A stretch of 64,000 bases of DNA from Pseudomonas alkylphenolica (lineage in GTDB: Bacteria; Pseudomonadota; Gammaproteobacteria; Pseudomonadales; Pseudomonadaceae). Positions 46,937-57,164 of this stretch are shown piece by piece; position 1 is the stretch's first letter; every line of letters starts with the position of its first letter. A program made the translations under genes and the position numbers. The DNA lies in contig NZ_QJRG01000047.1 of NCBI RefSeq assembly GCF_004025535.1, positions 248,001 through 312,000 on the forward strand, in the 5' to 3' direction. Below the pieces are notes generated by a model. That model saw nothing but the letters and a program-made list of their open reading frames with translations, was not told where the DNA came from and made no database searches.

Positions 46937-47662
46937 ATGAGCAAGGTTACCGTTGAGTCGCTGGTCTATCATGTTGCCGGCAAAGCCTATGAGAGTCGTT
47001 TGTTCTACACCCAGGGTGCCAAGGAGCAGCCAGGCTTGCTGATGGCGCCCAACTGGATGGGGGTCGGCGAAGGCGCCGAGCGTATTGCCAAGGATGTGGC
47101 CGCCCAGGGTTATGTGGTGCTGTTGGCCGATATTTACGGACAGACCCTGCGACCGTCCAACATGGACGAAGCAGGGGCTGCGATGATGCCGCTGAAGGAT
47201 GACCGGGTTGAACTGCGCAAGCGCATGAAAGCTGCGCTGGACCAGTTGCTGGGGCAGTCGAAGGCAGTACTGGAGCCGGGCAAGCTGGGTGCGTTCGGCT
47301 TCTGCTTTGGTGGCTGCTGCGCCCTGGAGCTGGCGCGTGAGGACACTCGCCTGCAGGCGGCAGTGTCGTTCCACGGCACCCTTGATTCGCCGCTACCTGC
47401 CCAGGAAGGCAAGACCAAGGCGTCGATGCTGGTGTTGCATGGCGCGGCTGACCCGTTGGTGCCCAAGGAACAACTGCCGGCCTTCGAAGCCGAGATGGAT
47501 GCCGCCAAGGTTGATTGGCAGTTGATCAGCTATGGCGGCGCGGTGCATTCGTTCACCGACACCGCAGCCAATATTCCCGGCAAGATGAAGTACGACGCAA
47601 AGACCGCCAAGCGCGCATTCCGGGCGATGTACAACTTGCTGGATGAAGTGTTCCAGCGCTAA
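46937..47662 (+). CDS. Dienelactone hydrolase family protein
   Basis: 241 aa alpha/beta hydrolase. The catalytic triad C123 (GFCFGGCCAL), D172 (HGAADPLVP) and H204 (GGAVHSFTD) uses cysteine as nucleophile, as in dienelactone hydrolases. There is no aromatic-degradation operon around it, so the natural substrate is unclear. The start at 46937 has AGGAG upstream. Confidence 0.88.
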   Translation: MSKVTVESLVYHVAGKAYESRLFYTQGAKEQPGLLMAPNWMGVGEGAERIAKDVAAQGYVVLLADIYGQTLRPSNMDEAGAAMMPLKDDRVELRKRMKAALDQLLGQSKAVLEPGKLGAFGFCFGGCCALELAREDTRLQAAVSFHGTLDSPLPAQEGKTKASMLVLHGAADPLVPKEQLPAFEAEMDAAKVDWQLISYGGAVHSFTDTAANIPGKMKYDAKTAKRAFRAMYNLLDEVFQR

Positions 47663-47674
47663 TCGGGCCCTATT

Positions 47675-47699
47675 GTAGGAGCGGAAAATCCGCTCCTAC
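47675..47699. repeat. REP palindrome containing the pirin stop codon
   Basis: GTAGGAGCGGA-AAA-TCCGCTCCTAC, a perfect 11-bp stem, the typical P. putida-type REP core. The minus-strand pirin gene ends inside the right arm (TAG at 47698-47696). Confidence 0.8.
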
Positions 47700-48556
47700 G
47701 GCAACTCGATCCGCTCGTTTTCCCCCGGTACCGTTGGCCAATCTCCAGCCGCCCAGCGCGCTCGCGCCTGGTCGATCAACGCCGGATCACTGGCAACGAA
47801 ATTCCAGTTCATCCGCCGTGGCCCATCCAGTGGCGCGCCACCGAACAGTACCAGCTGGCACTCGCTGTCGGCATACAGGCTCAATTCCTCCCCGGCAGGC
47901 AGCACGACCAGGCTGTGGGGCTCGACAGCTTCGTTGTTGAGGCTGACTTCACCGTCCAGTACATAGAGCGCACGCTCGGCATGTTCGTTGGGGACGTTCA
48001 GCGTGGTGGCCGCCTGCATCCGCACCAAGGCATAAAGCGTCGGTGACAGCACCGGTACCGGCGATTGCAGGCAAAAGCCGTTGCCGGCGATCAGGCGGAT
48101 GCTTACGCCGAGGTTATCGCTCACCGGCAGGCTGTCAGCCGGGTGATGGCTGTAGTGGCTGTCGCCTTGTTCGGCGTCCTTGGGTGAAGCCAGCCAGACT
48201 TGCAGCCCATGCAGCCGCGAGCCGCTGGCCAACAGGTCGGCTGGGGTTCGTTCGACATGCGCGACACCGCGTCCGGCGGTCATCCAGCTGACGTCTCCAG
48301 GCTTTACCCGTTGATCGGAACCCAGGCTGTCCTTGTGCAACAGCTCACCTTCAAGCAGGTAGGTGAGGGTGGACAGGCCGATGTGCGGGTGCTGGCGAAT
48401 ATTCACGCCGTTGCCGGCGGCATAGTCGGTTTCCAGCATGTGATCGAAGAACACGAATGGTCCGACACTGCGGCATTGTGCTGAGGGCAGCGGGCGCAGT
48501 ATCGGTTGGCCCTCGACAGATTCTGCGCGAGGGCGGATGACCAGTGGATTGCTCAC
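47696..48556 (-). CDS. Pirin family protein
   Basis: 286 aa bicupin. The metal-binding motif region FFDHMLE...NIRQHPHIGLSTLTYLLEGELLHKDSLG, with three histidines and a glutamate, is intact, and GGGVAHVE-type GRGVAHVERTP follows. Bacterial pirins are quercetinase-like or regulatory iron proteins. The GTG at 48556 is preferred because GGAG lies 6 bases upstream; an in-frame ATG at 48592 would add 12 residues. The stop codon is supplied by a REP element. Confidence 0.85.
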   Translation of the reverse strand: MSNPLVIRPRAESVEGQPILRPLPSAQCRSVGPFVFFDHMLETDYAAGNGVNIRQHPHIGLSTLTYLLEGELLHKDSLGSDQRVKPGDVSWMTAGRGVAHVERTPADLLASGSRLHGLQVWLASPKDAEQGDSHYSHHPADSLPVSDNLGVSIRLIAGNGFCLQSPVPVLSPTLYALVRMQAATTLNVPNEHAERALYVLDGEVSLNNEAVEPHSLVVLPAGEELSLYADSECQLVLFGGAPLDGPRRMNWNFVASDPALIDQARARWAAGDWPTVPGENERIELP

Positions 48557-48671
48557 GGTGGGCTCCAGGCCTGGGATGAATGCCTTGAGCATAACCTGTT
48601 ACAGGTTTGGCCTGAACTGCGTCGCCCCCTGGCCGGTCTACCCTGTCTGAATCGCCAGGAAGGAGTATCCC

Positions 48672-49679
48672 ATGTTGGCCAGGCAGCTGGGCTGGATCGT
48701 GTTGATGGGCCTGACCCTGCAAAGCGTGCAGGCGCGTGAGTACCGCTACAGCGATGCACACCTGCACTATGTGGACTTCTTTCAGGAAAGCGAGGGCATG
48801 CAGGCGCTACTCAAGGCGATGGATGCAGCGCGCATTGACCAGTCGATGATTTCCGGCATCCCGGTCGCGAAGAAGTGGCACGAGGACGAACCCAAGCGCC
48901 CACGCTACTACGCCGGCGATGACGCCGACGCGTATTGGTACAGCGCCACTGATGTGTACATCGCGGCGGCCCTGGAAAAGCTCGAGCCTGCGCAACGCCA
49001 GCGCTTTCACCCGTTCCTGACCGGCTTCAACCCGGTCGACAAGAATGCCGTGAGCCATATCGAGCGCATGCTCGAACTGTATCCCGGGCTCTGGCAGGGC
49101 ATTGGCGAGGTGTTCACCCGGCATGACGACCTCACGGCCCTGACCACTGGCGACACGCCACGGGCCAATAACGAAGCCATGACCCGCATCTATCACCTGG
49201 CTGCCGAGCAAGACCTGCCAGTGCTGATCCACTCCAACATCACCTCCAAGCGCGAGCGCAATCCGTTGTACCTGGCTGAAATCGAAACACCGCTGCGCAA
49301 CCATCCGCATACGCGTTTCATCTGGGCCCATGCCGGGACCAGCATGGAAATCCACCGGCACCAGGTTCAACTGGATTTCTTGCTGCCAACGCTGACGCGC
49401 CTGCTTGAGGATTATCCCAACCTGTACATCGACCTGTCCTGGAGCGTGCTGCAGCCGTACCTGACGGACGAGCAGGGCAAACCCAGGGCGCAGTGGCTGG
49501 CCCTGATCGAACGCTTCCCCACGCGCTTCATGCTCGGTTCTGATGTGGTCGGTCGTTTCGACAATCTGGGCGAGCAGTTGCAGGGGTTCGATGCGTTTCT
49601 TGATGCCTTGCCGGCGGATGTTGCGCAGCAGGTTGCCCGCGACAACTTCCTGGCCGTTCTGCCCAAGGTGCGGCAATGA
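48672..49679 (+). CDS. Exported amidohydrolase (metal-dependent hydrolase of the TIM-barrel superfamily)
   Basis: 335 aa. A signal peptide (residues 1-21, ending VQA) precedes an amidohydrolase_2-type barrel: DAHLHYVDFF (first metal HxH), GIGEVFTRHDD, LIHSNITS (histidine), FIWAHAGTS (histidine), IDLSW and MLGSDVVGRF (aspartate). The metal-ligand set appears complete. Good ribosome site (AGGAAGGAG). Substrate unknown. It shares an orientation with the following DUF3859 gene, 67 bp away. Confidence 0.82.
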   Translation: MLARQLGWIVLMGLTLQSVQAREYRYSDAHLHYVDFFQESEGMQALLKAMDAARIDQSMISGIPVAKKWHEDEPKRPRYYAGDDADAYWYSATDVYIAAALEKLEPAQRQRFHPFLTGFNPVDKNAVSHIERMLELYPGLWQGIGEVFTRHDDLTALTTGDTPRANNEAMTRIYHLAAEQDLPVLIHSNITSKRERNPLYLAEIETPLRNHPHTRFIWAHAGTSMEIHRHQVQLDFLLPTLTRLLEDYPNLYIDLSWSVLQPYLTDEQGKPRAQWLALIERFPTRFMLGSDVVGRFDNLGEQLQGFDAFLDALPADVAQQVARDNFLAVLPKVRQ

Positions 49680-49746
49680 CAGGACTGTCATCAGCCTGTC
49701 ATGCCAACGTCATAGCCTGCCGCCATCAATCGAGATGGAGTGCGCC

Positions 49747-50211
49747 ATGTTTTTCAGTCGTTTCAGTGCAGTGTGCGGGCTTGTGCTGGTCAGTGGCCTG
49801 GCCGGTGCCGAGGTTCGGGTCGACGGCCCGGTCGAGTACGGTCTGTTCGAGACGCGTCACGAGAACTTCCAGCCGGGCGAGCGGGTGCTGACCCAAAGCA
49901 ACCAGACCCTCAAGCACACCGAGGAGATCCCGGCACGCCTGGGCAGCAAGTTCGGTATGCGCTATCGCCTGCAAGGCAAGGTGGCGGAAGACACGCCACT
50001 GACCCTGCTGTACCTCACGCCGGGCGTGCAGACGCCGGATGGCAAGCGTCATGACAAGTTCGAAGTAGTGCAGAAGCTGGTGCCTGGCGCGGCACAAGAC
50101 GTGATGGCGTTCGAGTTCACCGAAAACCACGAAGTGGTGCCGGGGCAATGGCACTTCATGGTATTCCAGGGCGATCGTTTGCTCGCCGAGCAGCGCTTTA
50201 CGGTGCGCTGA
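49747..50211 (+). CDS. DUF3859 domain exported protein
   Basis: 154 aa. Signal peptide (residues 1-20) followed by VRVDGPVEYGLFETRHENFQPGERVLTQSNQTLKHTEEIPARLGSKFGMRYRL, the hallmark of DUF3859, a small beta-rich periplasmic family of unknown role. The start at 49747 is chosen for the GGAG 6 bases upstream; the ATG at 49735 is an alternative. Bidirectional terminator follows. Confidence 0.82.
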   Translation: MFFSRFSAVCGLVLVSGLAGAEVRVDGPVEYGLFETRHENFQPGERVLTQSNQTLKHTEEIPARLGSKFGMRYRLQGKVAEDTPLTLLYLTPGVQTPDGKRHDKFEVVQKLVPGAAQDVMAFEFTENHEVVPGQWHFMVFQGDRLLAEQRFTVR

Positions 50212-50232
50212 GCCGGGCGCATTTGCCGCATA

Positions 50233-50264
50233 CAAAAACGCCCCGAACCAGTCGGGGCGTTTTT
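50233..50264. terminator. Bidirectional terminator between DUF3859 gene and fabB
   Basis: CGCCCCGA-ACCAG-TCGGGGCG flanked by A5 and T5 between converging genes. Confidence 0.9.
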
Positions 50265-50282
50265 ATTGCAAGGGCCTAGCCC

Positions 50283-51503
50283 TTACTTGCCAGCCCAGCG
50301 CTTGAGCACCAGGGTGGCGTTGGTGCCGCCGAAACCGAAGCTGTTGCTCATCACGGTATCGATCTTGGCGTTTTCGCGGGTTTGCAGCAGAACTGGCAGG
50401 TCGGCCACTTCCGGGTCCAGCTCGTCGATGTTGGCGGAACCGGCAATGAAGTTGCCTTCCATCATCAGCATGCAGTAGATCGCTTCGTGAACGCCGGCAG
50501 CGCCCAGGGAGTGACCCGACAGGCTCTTGGTCGAGCTGATGGCAGGTGCCTTGTCGCCGAACACTTCACGTACACCTTTCATCTCGGCAACGTCGCCGAC
50601 CGGAGTCGAAGTGCCGTGGGTGTTCAGGTAGTCGATCGGGGTGTCGACGGTGGACAGCGCCTGCTGCATGCAGCGGATGGCACCTTCGCCACTTGGGGCA
50701 ACCATGTCGTAGCCGTCGGAGGTCGCGCCGTAGCCGACGATTTCAGCGTAGATTTTCGCGCCACGGGCCAGAGCGTGCTCCAGCTCTTCGACCACGACCA
50801 TGCCACCACCGCCAGCGATGACGAAACCGTCACGGTCGGCGTCGTAGGCACGGGAGGCTTTTTCCGGGGTGTCGTTGCGCTTGCTGGACAGGGCGCCCAT
50901 GGCGTCGAACAGGAACGACTGGCTCCAGTGCTCTTCTTCACCGCCACCGGCGAAGACGATGTCCTGCTTGCCCATCTGGATCTGTTCCATCGCGGTGCCG
51001 ATGCAGTGTGCGCTGGTGGCACAGGCGGAGGCGATGGAGTAGTTCAGGCCCTTGATCTTGAACGGCGTGGCCAGGCATGCAGAAACGGTGCTGCTCATGG
51101 TCCGGGTAACGCGGTACGGGCCGACGCGCTTGACGCCTTTTTCGCGCAGGATGTCCAGCGCTTCCATCTGGTTCAGGGTCGATGCGCCGCCGGAACCTGC
51201 AATCAGGCCGGTGCGCGGGTTCGACACTTGCTCTTCGGTCAGGCCCGAGTCCTTGATCGCGTCGGCCATTGCCAGGTAGGCGTAGGCAGCTGCGTGACCA
51301 ACGAAACGGTAGATCTTGCGATCGATCAGTTCTTCAAGGTTGAGGTCAATGGAGCCGGAAACCTGGCTACGCAGACCCATTTCGGCATATTCCGGGTTGA
51401 ATCGGATGCCAGGGCGGCTTGCACGCAGGTTGGCGGAGACGGTCTCTTTGTCATTGCCCAGGCACGAAACGATGCCCAGACCAGTGATAACGACGCGGCG
51501 CAT
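50283..51503 (-). CDS. fabB: 3-Oxoacyl-ACP synthase I (FabB)
   Basis: 406 aa condensing enzyme needed for unsaturated fatty-acid synthesis. Catalytic C161 ([14 protein letters not shown]), H296 ([11 protein letters not shown]) and H331 ([12 protein letters not shown]); C-terminal [15 protein letters not shown]. It lies 11 bp after fabA in the conserved fabAB operon. Confidence 0.97.
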   Translation of the reverse strand: MRRVVITGLGIVSCLGNDKETVSANLRASRPGIRFNPEYAEMGLRSQVSGSIDLNLEELIDRKIYRFVGHAAAYAYLAMADAIKDSGLTEEQVSNPRTGLIAGSGGASTLNQMEALDILREKGVKRVGPYRVTRTMSSTVSACLATPFKIKGLNYSIASACATSAHCIGTAMEQIQMGKQDIVFAGGGEEEHWSQSFLFDAMGALSSKRNDTPEKASRAYDADRDGFVIAGGGGMVVVEELEHALARGAKIYAEIVGYGATSDGYDMVAPSGEGAIRCMQQALSTVDTPIDYLNTHGTSTPVGDVAEMKGVREVFGDKAPAISSTKSLSGHSLGAAGVHEAIYCMLMMEGNFIAGSANIDELDPEVADLPVLLQTRENAKIDTVMSNSFGFGGTNATLVLKRWAGK

Positions 51504-51514
51504 GCGGATAACCC

Positions 51515-52030
51515 TTAGAAATTGTCAGTGGAGGTGAATACGCCGACCCGGAGGCCTTCGGCGGTGTAGATCTCGCGACCGTCGACACTGACCGAACCAT
51601 CGGCGATAGCCATGTTCAGCTTGCCCTTCAGGACGCGCTTGATATGGATGTTGTAGGTAACTTTCTTGGCGGTCGGCAGTACCTGGCCAAAGAATTTGAC
51701 CTCGCCCGAACCCAGGGCGCGACCGCGACCTGGCAGGCCTTGCCAGCCCAGGAAGAAGCCAACCAGTTGCCACATGGCGTCAAGGCCCAGGCAGCCCGGC
51801 ATCACCGGATCACCCTCGAAGTGGCAAGCGAAGAACCACAGGTCCGGGGTGATATCCAGCTCGGCGACCAATTCACCTTTGCCGTACTTGCCACCCTCGG
51901 CGCTGATATGGGTGATGCGATCCACCATCAGCATGTTCGGGGCGGGCAGTTGCGCGTTACCTGGGCCGAACAGCTCACCGCGACTGCAGCGCAGCAGGTC
52001 TTCCCGAGTAAAGGCGTTTTGTTTGGTCAT
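51515..52030 (-). CDS. fabA: 3-Hydroxydecanoyl-ACP dehydratase/isomerase (FabA)
   Basis: 171 aa hotdog enzyme that introduces the cis double bond at the C10 stage. Catalytic H70 ([21 protein letters not shown]) and D84 are both in the standard positions. The ribosome site GAGGAG precedes the ATG. First gene of fabAB; a palindromic candidate operator lies upstream. Confidence 0.97.
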   Translation of the reverse strand: MTKQNAFTREDLLRCSRGELFGPGNAQLPAPNMLMVDRITHISAEGGKYGKGELVAELDITPDLWFFACHFEGDPVMPGCLGLDAMWQLVGFFLGWQGLPGRGRALGSGEVKFFGQVLPTAKKVTYNIHIKRVLKGKLNMAIADGSVSVDGREIYTAEGLRVGVFTSTDNF

Positions 52031-52161
52031 GCGAGCTCCTCAATAGTCCCCGTGTGGCAGGGGGCAAACTTCCCGGCCGACCCAGAGCGCGTGTGCTTGG
52101 GGCGGCAGCCTACACATAGACTATTGCGTTGTAGTGAAAGTCACAGCGCACGGGGCAAAGA

Positions 52162-52177
52162 AGTACACTTGTGCACT
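52162..52177. promoter_or_regulatory. Palindromic candidate operator upstream of fabAB
   Basis: AGTACACTTGTGCACT is a 16-bp palindrome with one mismatched pair (AGTnCAC-TT-GTGnACT), 132 bp upstream of fabA. FabR/DesT-type TetR repressors control unsaturated fatty-acid genes through similar sites. It could equally serve an unmapped promoter. Binding is inferred. Confidence 0.4.
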
Positions 52178-52240
52178 GAAATTTTATTTTCAGGCCTTTC
52201 GAGCGACCTGTCCAGCCTCTTAGACTGCCGCAATTTCAGA

Positions 52241-54166
52241 TTAATCGCCAGTCGCAGTGGACTGATCGGGCAGCCAACGCTGCAGAATTTGCTGCAGGTC
52301 AGTGCGTTTGAACGGCTTGGCGAGGTAATCATCCATTCCGGCGTTCAGGCAGCGCTCGCGATCGCCCTGCAGGGCATTGGCCGTGAGCGCGATGATCGGC
52401 ATGGCTTCGGCCTGGGGCAGTTGGCGGATACGCCGGGTGGCTTCGTAGCCGTCGATGATCGGTAAGCGGCAATCCATCAACGTGACCGCAAAGCGCTGGC
52501 GGGCGACCTGCGCGATGGCCTGGGCACCGTCCACGGCGATCTGCACTTCAAAGCCCAGGCTGCGCAGCATGGCTTCGATCACGGTCTGGTTTACCGGGTT
52601 GTCTTCGACCAGCAGGATCCGCCGGCCCTGGCCCTCTTCCTCGCGCTCGATGTGCTGGCTGGGGAGCCGGGGCGTTTGCTGCAGTGACAGCGCCAAGGGC
52701 ATTTCCAGGGTGAAGGTCGAACCTTCGCCTTCACGGCTTTCGCCACGCAATGTGCCGCCCATCCGTTCCGCCAGGTTACGAGCGATCGACAGGCCCAGGC
52801 CAGTACCGCCGTAGCGCCGGGAAATGGAACTGTCCGCCTGCTGGAAGGCCACGAACATCATTTCCAGGCGCTCGTTGTCGATACCGATCCCGGTGTCGTG
52901 CACCGCACAGGTAAACCACAGCAATTGGCGATCGAGCACCTGCCAGCGCGGCTCGATACGCACGCTGCCCTGTTCGGTGAACTTCAAGGCATTGCCGACC
53001 AGGTTGAGGAGGATCTGCCGGATGCGTGTCGGGTCGCCGACCACCTGCAACTGCTCCATGCCCGGTGGCAACTGCAGCAGCAGGCTCAAGCCGCGTTGCG
53101 TAGCCAGGTGCTGGAAGGACTGTACGCAACTGCCGATCAGTTCGCCCAGGTTAAAGTCGATATGTTCCAGTTCAAGCTGGGTGCGCTCGATGCGGGAGAA
53201 GTCGAGAATGTCGTTGATGACCTTGAGCAGGTGACCGGTCGACTCGCTGGCGACCTCGGTGTATTCGGCCTGTTCCTCGCTCAAGGGTGTGGTTTCCAAA
53301 AGCTGCAGCATTCCCAGTACGCCGTTCATGGGCGTACGCAGCTCGTGGCTCATCATGGCTAGGAAGTCGGATTTGGCCCGGTTGGCCTGCTCGGCCTCTT
53401 CACGGGCCTGGATCAATTGCGACATGGCCTGTTGCTGCTCATGGCTGGCCTGGGCCAGGGCACGAGCAAGGTTGTTGATGTGGCGGGCCAGGTGCCCCAG
53501 CTCACTGTCGTCGACCACCGGTAGCGGAGCATTGAAATCCCCTTGCTGGATCGCCTTGACCGCATGGCCCATGTCACTGATCGGCTTGGCCAGGCTGCGG
53601 GCCAGGCGTCGCGCCAGTAGAAAGGTGAAGATCAGCGCGAACAGCGCGAGTATCGCCGCCTTGATCACAATTTCCTGCTGACGCTCGCTGAAGGCATCGT
53701 TGGACATGCCGACGATGACCCGACCCAGGTAATCGTCGCCGATGTTCTTCAAGGATTGGCCGCCGCTGTGCAGAAAGTCGTTGTCCAGGCGAATCTGCTG
53801 CAGGCGGATGGGCGCCTGGAAGACTTCTACCTGTTGTGCGCGGTTGTCGTGTTCATCCGGTTGTTCGACGTACACCAGAATGTGGTTGCTGCTGTCCTGA
53901 ACCTCGAGAAAGCGCACATGGGGAATGCTCAAGGTAGCGCGCATCAGGCTTTCGAGTACTTCGTCGTTGCCAGCGATGACGCCGTATTCCGATGCCGGTG
54001 CCAACTGGTTGGCGATCAGTTGGCCGGTGTGATTGAGCTCCTGGCGCAGGTCCTGGATCCGCACGAAGGTAAAGAAGCTGATCAGCAGCAGCGTCAGCAG
54101 CAGGGCCGGTCCCAGGCTGATGATCTGCGTGCGGGTGTGGATGTCCCAGCTCAGACGACGCCTCAT
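52241..54166 (-). CDS. Hybrid sensor histidine kinase
   Basis: 641 aa. Transmembrane helix (about 17-35), periplasmic domain (about 36-165), second helix (about 166-185), HAMP, a short coiled coil, dimerisation domain with H274 ([15 protein letters not shown]), ATPase domain (N392 in [23 protein letters not shown]) and a C-terminal receiver with D565 (VTLMDCRLP). No HPt or DNA-binding domain follows, so a separate partner is needed. The start at 54166 (ATGA) overlaps the upstream binding-protein gene, giving strong translational coupling. Confidence 0.9.
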   Translation of the reverse strand: MRRRLSWDIHTRTQIISLGPALLLTLLLISFFTFVRIQDLRQELNHTGQLIANQLAPASEYGVIAGNDEVLESLMRATLSIPHVRFLEVQDSSNHILVYVEQPDEHDNRAQQVEVFQAPIRLQQIRLDNDFLHSGGQSLKNIGDDYLGRVIVGMSNDAFSERQQEIVIKAAILALFALIFTFLLARRLARSLAKPISDMGHAVKAIQQGDFNAPLPVVDDSELGHLARHINNLARALAQASHEQQQAMSQLIQAREEAEQANRAKSDFLAMMSHELRTPMNGVLGMLQLLETTPLSEEQAEYTEVASESTGHLLKVINDILDFSRIERTQLELEHIDFNLGELIGSCVQSFQHLATQRGLSLLLQLPPGMEQLQVVGDPTRIRQILLNLVGNALKFTEQGSVRIEPRWQVLDRQLLWFTCAVHDTGIGIDNERLEMMFVAFQQADSSISRRYGGTGLGLSIARNLAERMGGTLRGESREGEGSTFTLEMPLALSLQQTPRLPSQHIEREEEGQGRRILLVEDNPVNQTVIEAMLRSLGFEVQIAVDGAQAIAQVARQRFAVTLMDCRLPIIDGYEATRRIRQLPQAEAMPIIALTANALQGDRERCLNAGMDDYLAKPFKRTDLQQILQRWLPDQSTATGD

Positions 54167-55056
54167 GGTCTGCGTTCTCCTTCGGCCAAGGCCAGGGCGG
54201 CGCCTTCGGTGTCGATGGCGTCGATACCCAGCGCACGGGCAACCTGCTGGTTGCCGACAACACTGAAATGCTCCGGGTACAGGGCGCGCGGCCATCTGCC
54301 GGGTGGTTGGTCAAGTAGCCGGTCGAGTACCGCCAGCCAATCCTCCTGGTTGCTCAGGGTGCTGGCCAGGGCGCCGGCACGGACAAAGCCTGCGGTGGGG
54401 CCAATCAGCGCTATCTGTTGACCATAGCTGCTGAGCAGAAGGTTTTTGGCTGTTTTGGCGTTGAACAGCTGTGGGTCGTCGAGGCCCAGCAGCACGTCGC
54501 TGTTTTGCAGCAGGGTTTGCAAGGGGCGGTTGTCGCGTAGGTCAGGCCAGGCCGCGGCAACGATTTCGAGGCCCATGGGCTTGGCGGCGCGGCGCAGGTC
54601 CTCAAGGAGAAAATGGCTGTGTTCGGCATAGAGCACGCCAACCCGGCGAGCCTCGGGCAGCAGGTAGCGGGTCAGGCGCAACTGGCGATCCAGCGGCGGA
54701 TCGCTCCACAACAGGCTCAAATAGGCCGGACGCAATTTGCCCAGACGTTTTTCGGCCTGGACCCGGCTGATGCGCATCGCCAGCGCCGGGGGGCCTGCCG
54801 TTTCGCTCAGGCGCCATTCCAGGCTGCTGCTGTCGAGCAGGATCAGGCGCACAGCCGGATTCAACCGGGACGGGCGGGCCAGCTCGCTGACGGGGACGAA
54901 GTGCACCTTGTCGGCTGGCCGGCGTTCACGCAGGGCCTGGACGAACTGTTCGACGCCCGGGCTGGCGCGCTGGCCGGTGAGCAGGATCTCACTGGCCGAC
55001 AGCACGCCCAGTGGCCATAAACAGACCAGCAACAACCAGCGCCGCAGCCCGCGCAT
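54163..55056 (-). CDS. Periplasmic ABC-type substrate-binding-like protein
   Basis: 297 aa. A signal peptide (ending VLS-A near residue 21) is followed by two alpha/beta lobes: [107 protein letters not shown]. The pattern fits the ABC_sub_bind family (PF04392-like). No permease or ATPase is linked. It is sandwiched, with overlapping start and stop codons, between a TonB-dependent receptor and a hybrid kinase, which suggests that it hands a ligand signal to the kinase. Confidence 0.78.
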   Translation of the reverse strand: MRGLRRWLLLVCLWPLGVLSASEILLTGQRASPGVEQFVQALRERRPADKVHFVPVSELARPSRLNPAVRLILLDSSSLEWRLSETAGPPALAMRISRVQAEKRLGKLRPAYLSLLWSDPPLDRQLRLTRYLLPEARRVGVLYAEHSHFLLEDLRRAAKPMGLEIVAAAWPDLRDNRPLQTLLQNSDVLLGLDDPQLFNAKTAKNLLLSSYGQQIALIGPTAGFVRAGALASTLSNQEDWLAVLDRLLDQPPGRWPRALYPEHFSVVGNQQVARALGIDAIDTEGAALALAEGERRP

Positions 55057-57164
55057 CAGAATTCCAGCTCCGCACTGACGTACATGACATGACGGCTGTC
55101 GTAATTGTTGTTGGCGAAGGTGGTGGGCTCGTCGTCCAGGCGTTGCTGCACGGTGCCGGCCACTTCAAGTTGCGTGCTGTCCCAGCGAAAGCGCTTGGCC
55201 ACTCGCAGGTCGACTCGCTCGAAGCGGTACTGGTTGAGCTCATCGTCGCCGTAATAGAAGAGGGCGCTTGACCAGCCGTGCCCCCAATCGCGCAGCCAGC
55301 CGGCGGAACCGCTGTTGTGTGCACTCATGCGGCGGTCATCGGGATTGCTGGCCCAGGCATTGACCAGTGCATAGGTCAGGCGCAGGCGATCGGCAGGGGT
55401 GACCCGCCAGTCCAGTTGCGCTTCGCTGCCGCTGAAGCGGGCCTTGTTGCTGTTGCTGGCGATGTACTGGTTGTTGCGCAGCGGCTCGCTGACCATGCCG
55501 GTGATTTCGTCGTAGAACAACTTGAGGTCGACGCTGAGGTCGGCGTCGGCGAAGTAACCGTTATAGCCCAGTTCGCGCGAACGCATCCGTTCTTGTTCGA
55601 GGTTGCCCGGTCCACGGGTCTTGACGAAATACTGAGCGCTGCGCTTGCCGAAAGCGCCTGGGGTCAGGTTGTTGACCCGGTAACTCCAGTTGACGTTGTT
55701 TTCAAACATGTCCGGTGAGCGCACCGCTTCAGAATACACGGCGCGCAGGCCGTGGCGCGGGGTGATCAGGTAGTTCACTGCCAGGCGTGGCGTGAGGGAG
55801 CTGCCCGAGAGGCTGGCGTCTTCGTACATCGCGCCACCCTGGACGATCCAGTGCTCGTCCACACGCCACTCAAGATGACCGAAAAGGCGCCAGGTGCTGT
55901 CGTCCAGGCTGCCGTTGAAAAATGTCTGCGAGTCGGCGCGGTCATAACGGTAGTTGGCACCGCTGACCAGGCGCAGGTTGTCGGACAGGCTCAGGGTGTC
56001 CTGTAGCTCCAGGTCGTAGCGGGTTTCCCGGGTGCTCTGGTCGATGTCGCCACAGACCTGGCGCGAGGCGCCATTGCGCCATTGCAACTGGGCCTGGCGG
56101 CCCAGTGCCTGCTCTTGGGCAGACCCCGGGGGCAGCGGCGAGAGAATGTGACGCGCGACTTGCTCGGCGTAATTCGGATTGAGCTGCCAGAGTTGCGTGA
56201 GCTCGGGGCTGAACGACAAGGCGGCGTCGCAGGCGCGCCACACTTGCTGGCGATCCCAGTGTTGGGCCGAGCCTTGCAGGTACAGTCGGTGTTCCGGGCT
56301 CAAGTCGATGTTCCAGCGCACAGAGCCTGCGTAATCCTTGGCGTTGGCGTCGGAGTTGTCGCCATTGGCGGTCACCCCATAGAACACCGGTTTGTAGGTG
56401 TAGGGGCGCTGGTCACTGCCTTCTTTGGCGGCGAACTGCCAATCCAGGCTCTGGTTGCTTGCCAGGGTGTGGCTGGCACTGAGATTCAGGCGGTTGAGGC
56501 GGCGGCTGTCGCGGTAGTCCTGGCCCAGACGGTCCTCATCGAAGCCATCATCCGCCATGCCCGAGAGCGACAGGCGCAGGTCGCCACCCTCCCAGTGACT
56601 GCTCTGGCTGGCATACCAGTCATTGATGCCGCGCTGGCCGCGGGTGAGCTTCAGGCGGGTGCCGTTGCTGTCGGCCGGCTTGCGGGTGAGGATGTTGACT
56701 ACGGCCATCAGCGCGTTGGCACCGTAACTGACGGTGTTGGGGCCGCGGAACACCTCGATGCGTTCGATGTCCTCCATCGCCAGTGGAACATCGCTCCAGT
56801 CCACCGTGGCCAGCCCGGCGCGGTATATCGAGCGTCCGTCGATCAGCACTTGCATGCGCCTGGCGTCGTTGACGTTGCTGCCGTGGTAGTTGACCGAAGG
56901 CTGGTTGCCGGCGCCGTAGCCAATCATCATCCCGGGCACCAGGCGTAACAGTTCGGGGATGTCGCGGGCGCCGCTGGCGCGAATCAGTGCGCTGTCGAGC
57001 ACGGTCATGCTGCCAGGCACAGCCGCAGGCGACTGCTTGAGACGGGTTGCGGTGAGCACCTGGGGCACGTCCTGGCTGTCGACGAACAGATCGTCGGCCA
57101 GCACTGGGCCGCCCAACAGGGCAGTCAATAGAACGAGAGGTCGAGGAGGAGGGCCAAATGACAC
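55056..57164 (-). CDS. TonB-dependent outer-membrane receptor
   Basis: 702 aa from a GTG start with AAGG upstream. Signal peptide to about residue 23, then directly a plug domain (PQVLTATRLKQSPAAVPGSMTVLDSALIRASGARDIPELLRLVPG ... IERIEVFRGPNTVSYGANALMAVVNILTRKP) and a 22-strand type beta-barrel ending in the aromatic C-terminal F (VSAELEF). No N-terminal signalling (STN) domain. A cysteine pair occurs in long extracellular loops (WRACDAAL, RQVCGDID). It overlaps the downstream binding-protein gene by one base (TGATG). The ligand is unknown; it need not be a siderophore. Confidence 0.9.
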   Translation of the reverse strand: MSFGPPPRPLVLLTALLGGPVLADDLFVDSQDVPQVLTATRLKQSPAAVPGSMTVLDSALIRASGARDIPELLRLVPGMMIGYGAGNQPSVNYHGSNVNDARRMQVLIDGRSIYRAGLATVDWSDVPLAMEDIERIEVFRGPNTVSYGANALMAVVNILTRKPADSNGTRLKLTRGQRGINDWYASQSSHWEGGDLRLSLSGMADDGFDEDRLGQDYRDSRRLNRLNLSASHTLASNQSLDWQFAAKEGSDQRPYTYKPVFYGVTANGDNSDANAKDYAGSVRWNIDLSPEHRLYLQGSAQHWDRQQVWRACDAALSFSPELTQLWQLNPNYAEQVARHILSPLPPGSAQEQALGRQAQLQWRNGASRQVCGDIDQSTRETRYDLELQDTLSLSDNLRLVSGANYRYDRADSQTFFNGSLDDSTWRLFGHLEWRVDEHWIVQGGAMYEDASLSGSSLTPRLAVNYLITPRHGLRAVYSEAVRSPDMFENNVNWSYRVNNLTPGAFGKRSAQYFVKTRGPGNLEQERMRSRELGYNGYFADADLSVDLKLFYDEITGMVSEPLRNNQYIASNSNKARFSGSEAQLDWRVTPADRLRLTYALVNAWASNPDDRRMSAHNSGSAGWLRDWGHGWSSALFYYGDDELNQYRFERVDLRVAKRFRWDSTQLEVAGTVQQRLDDEPTTFANNNYDSRHVMYVSAELEF

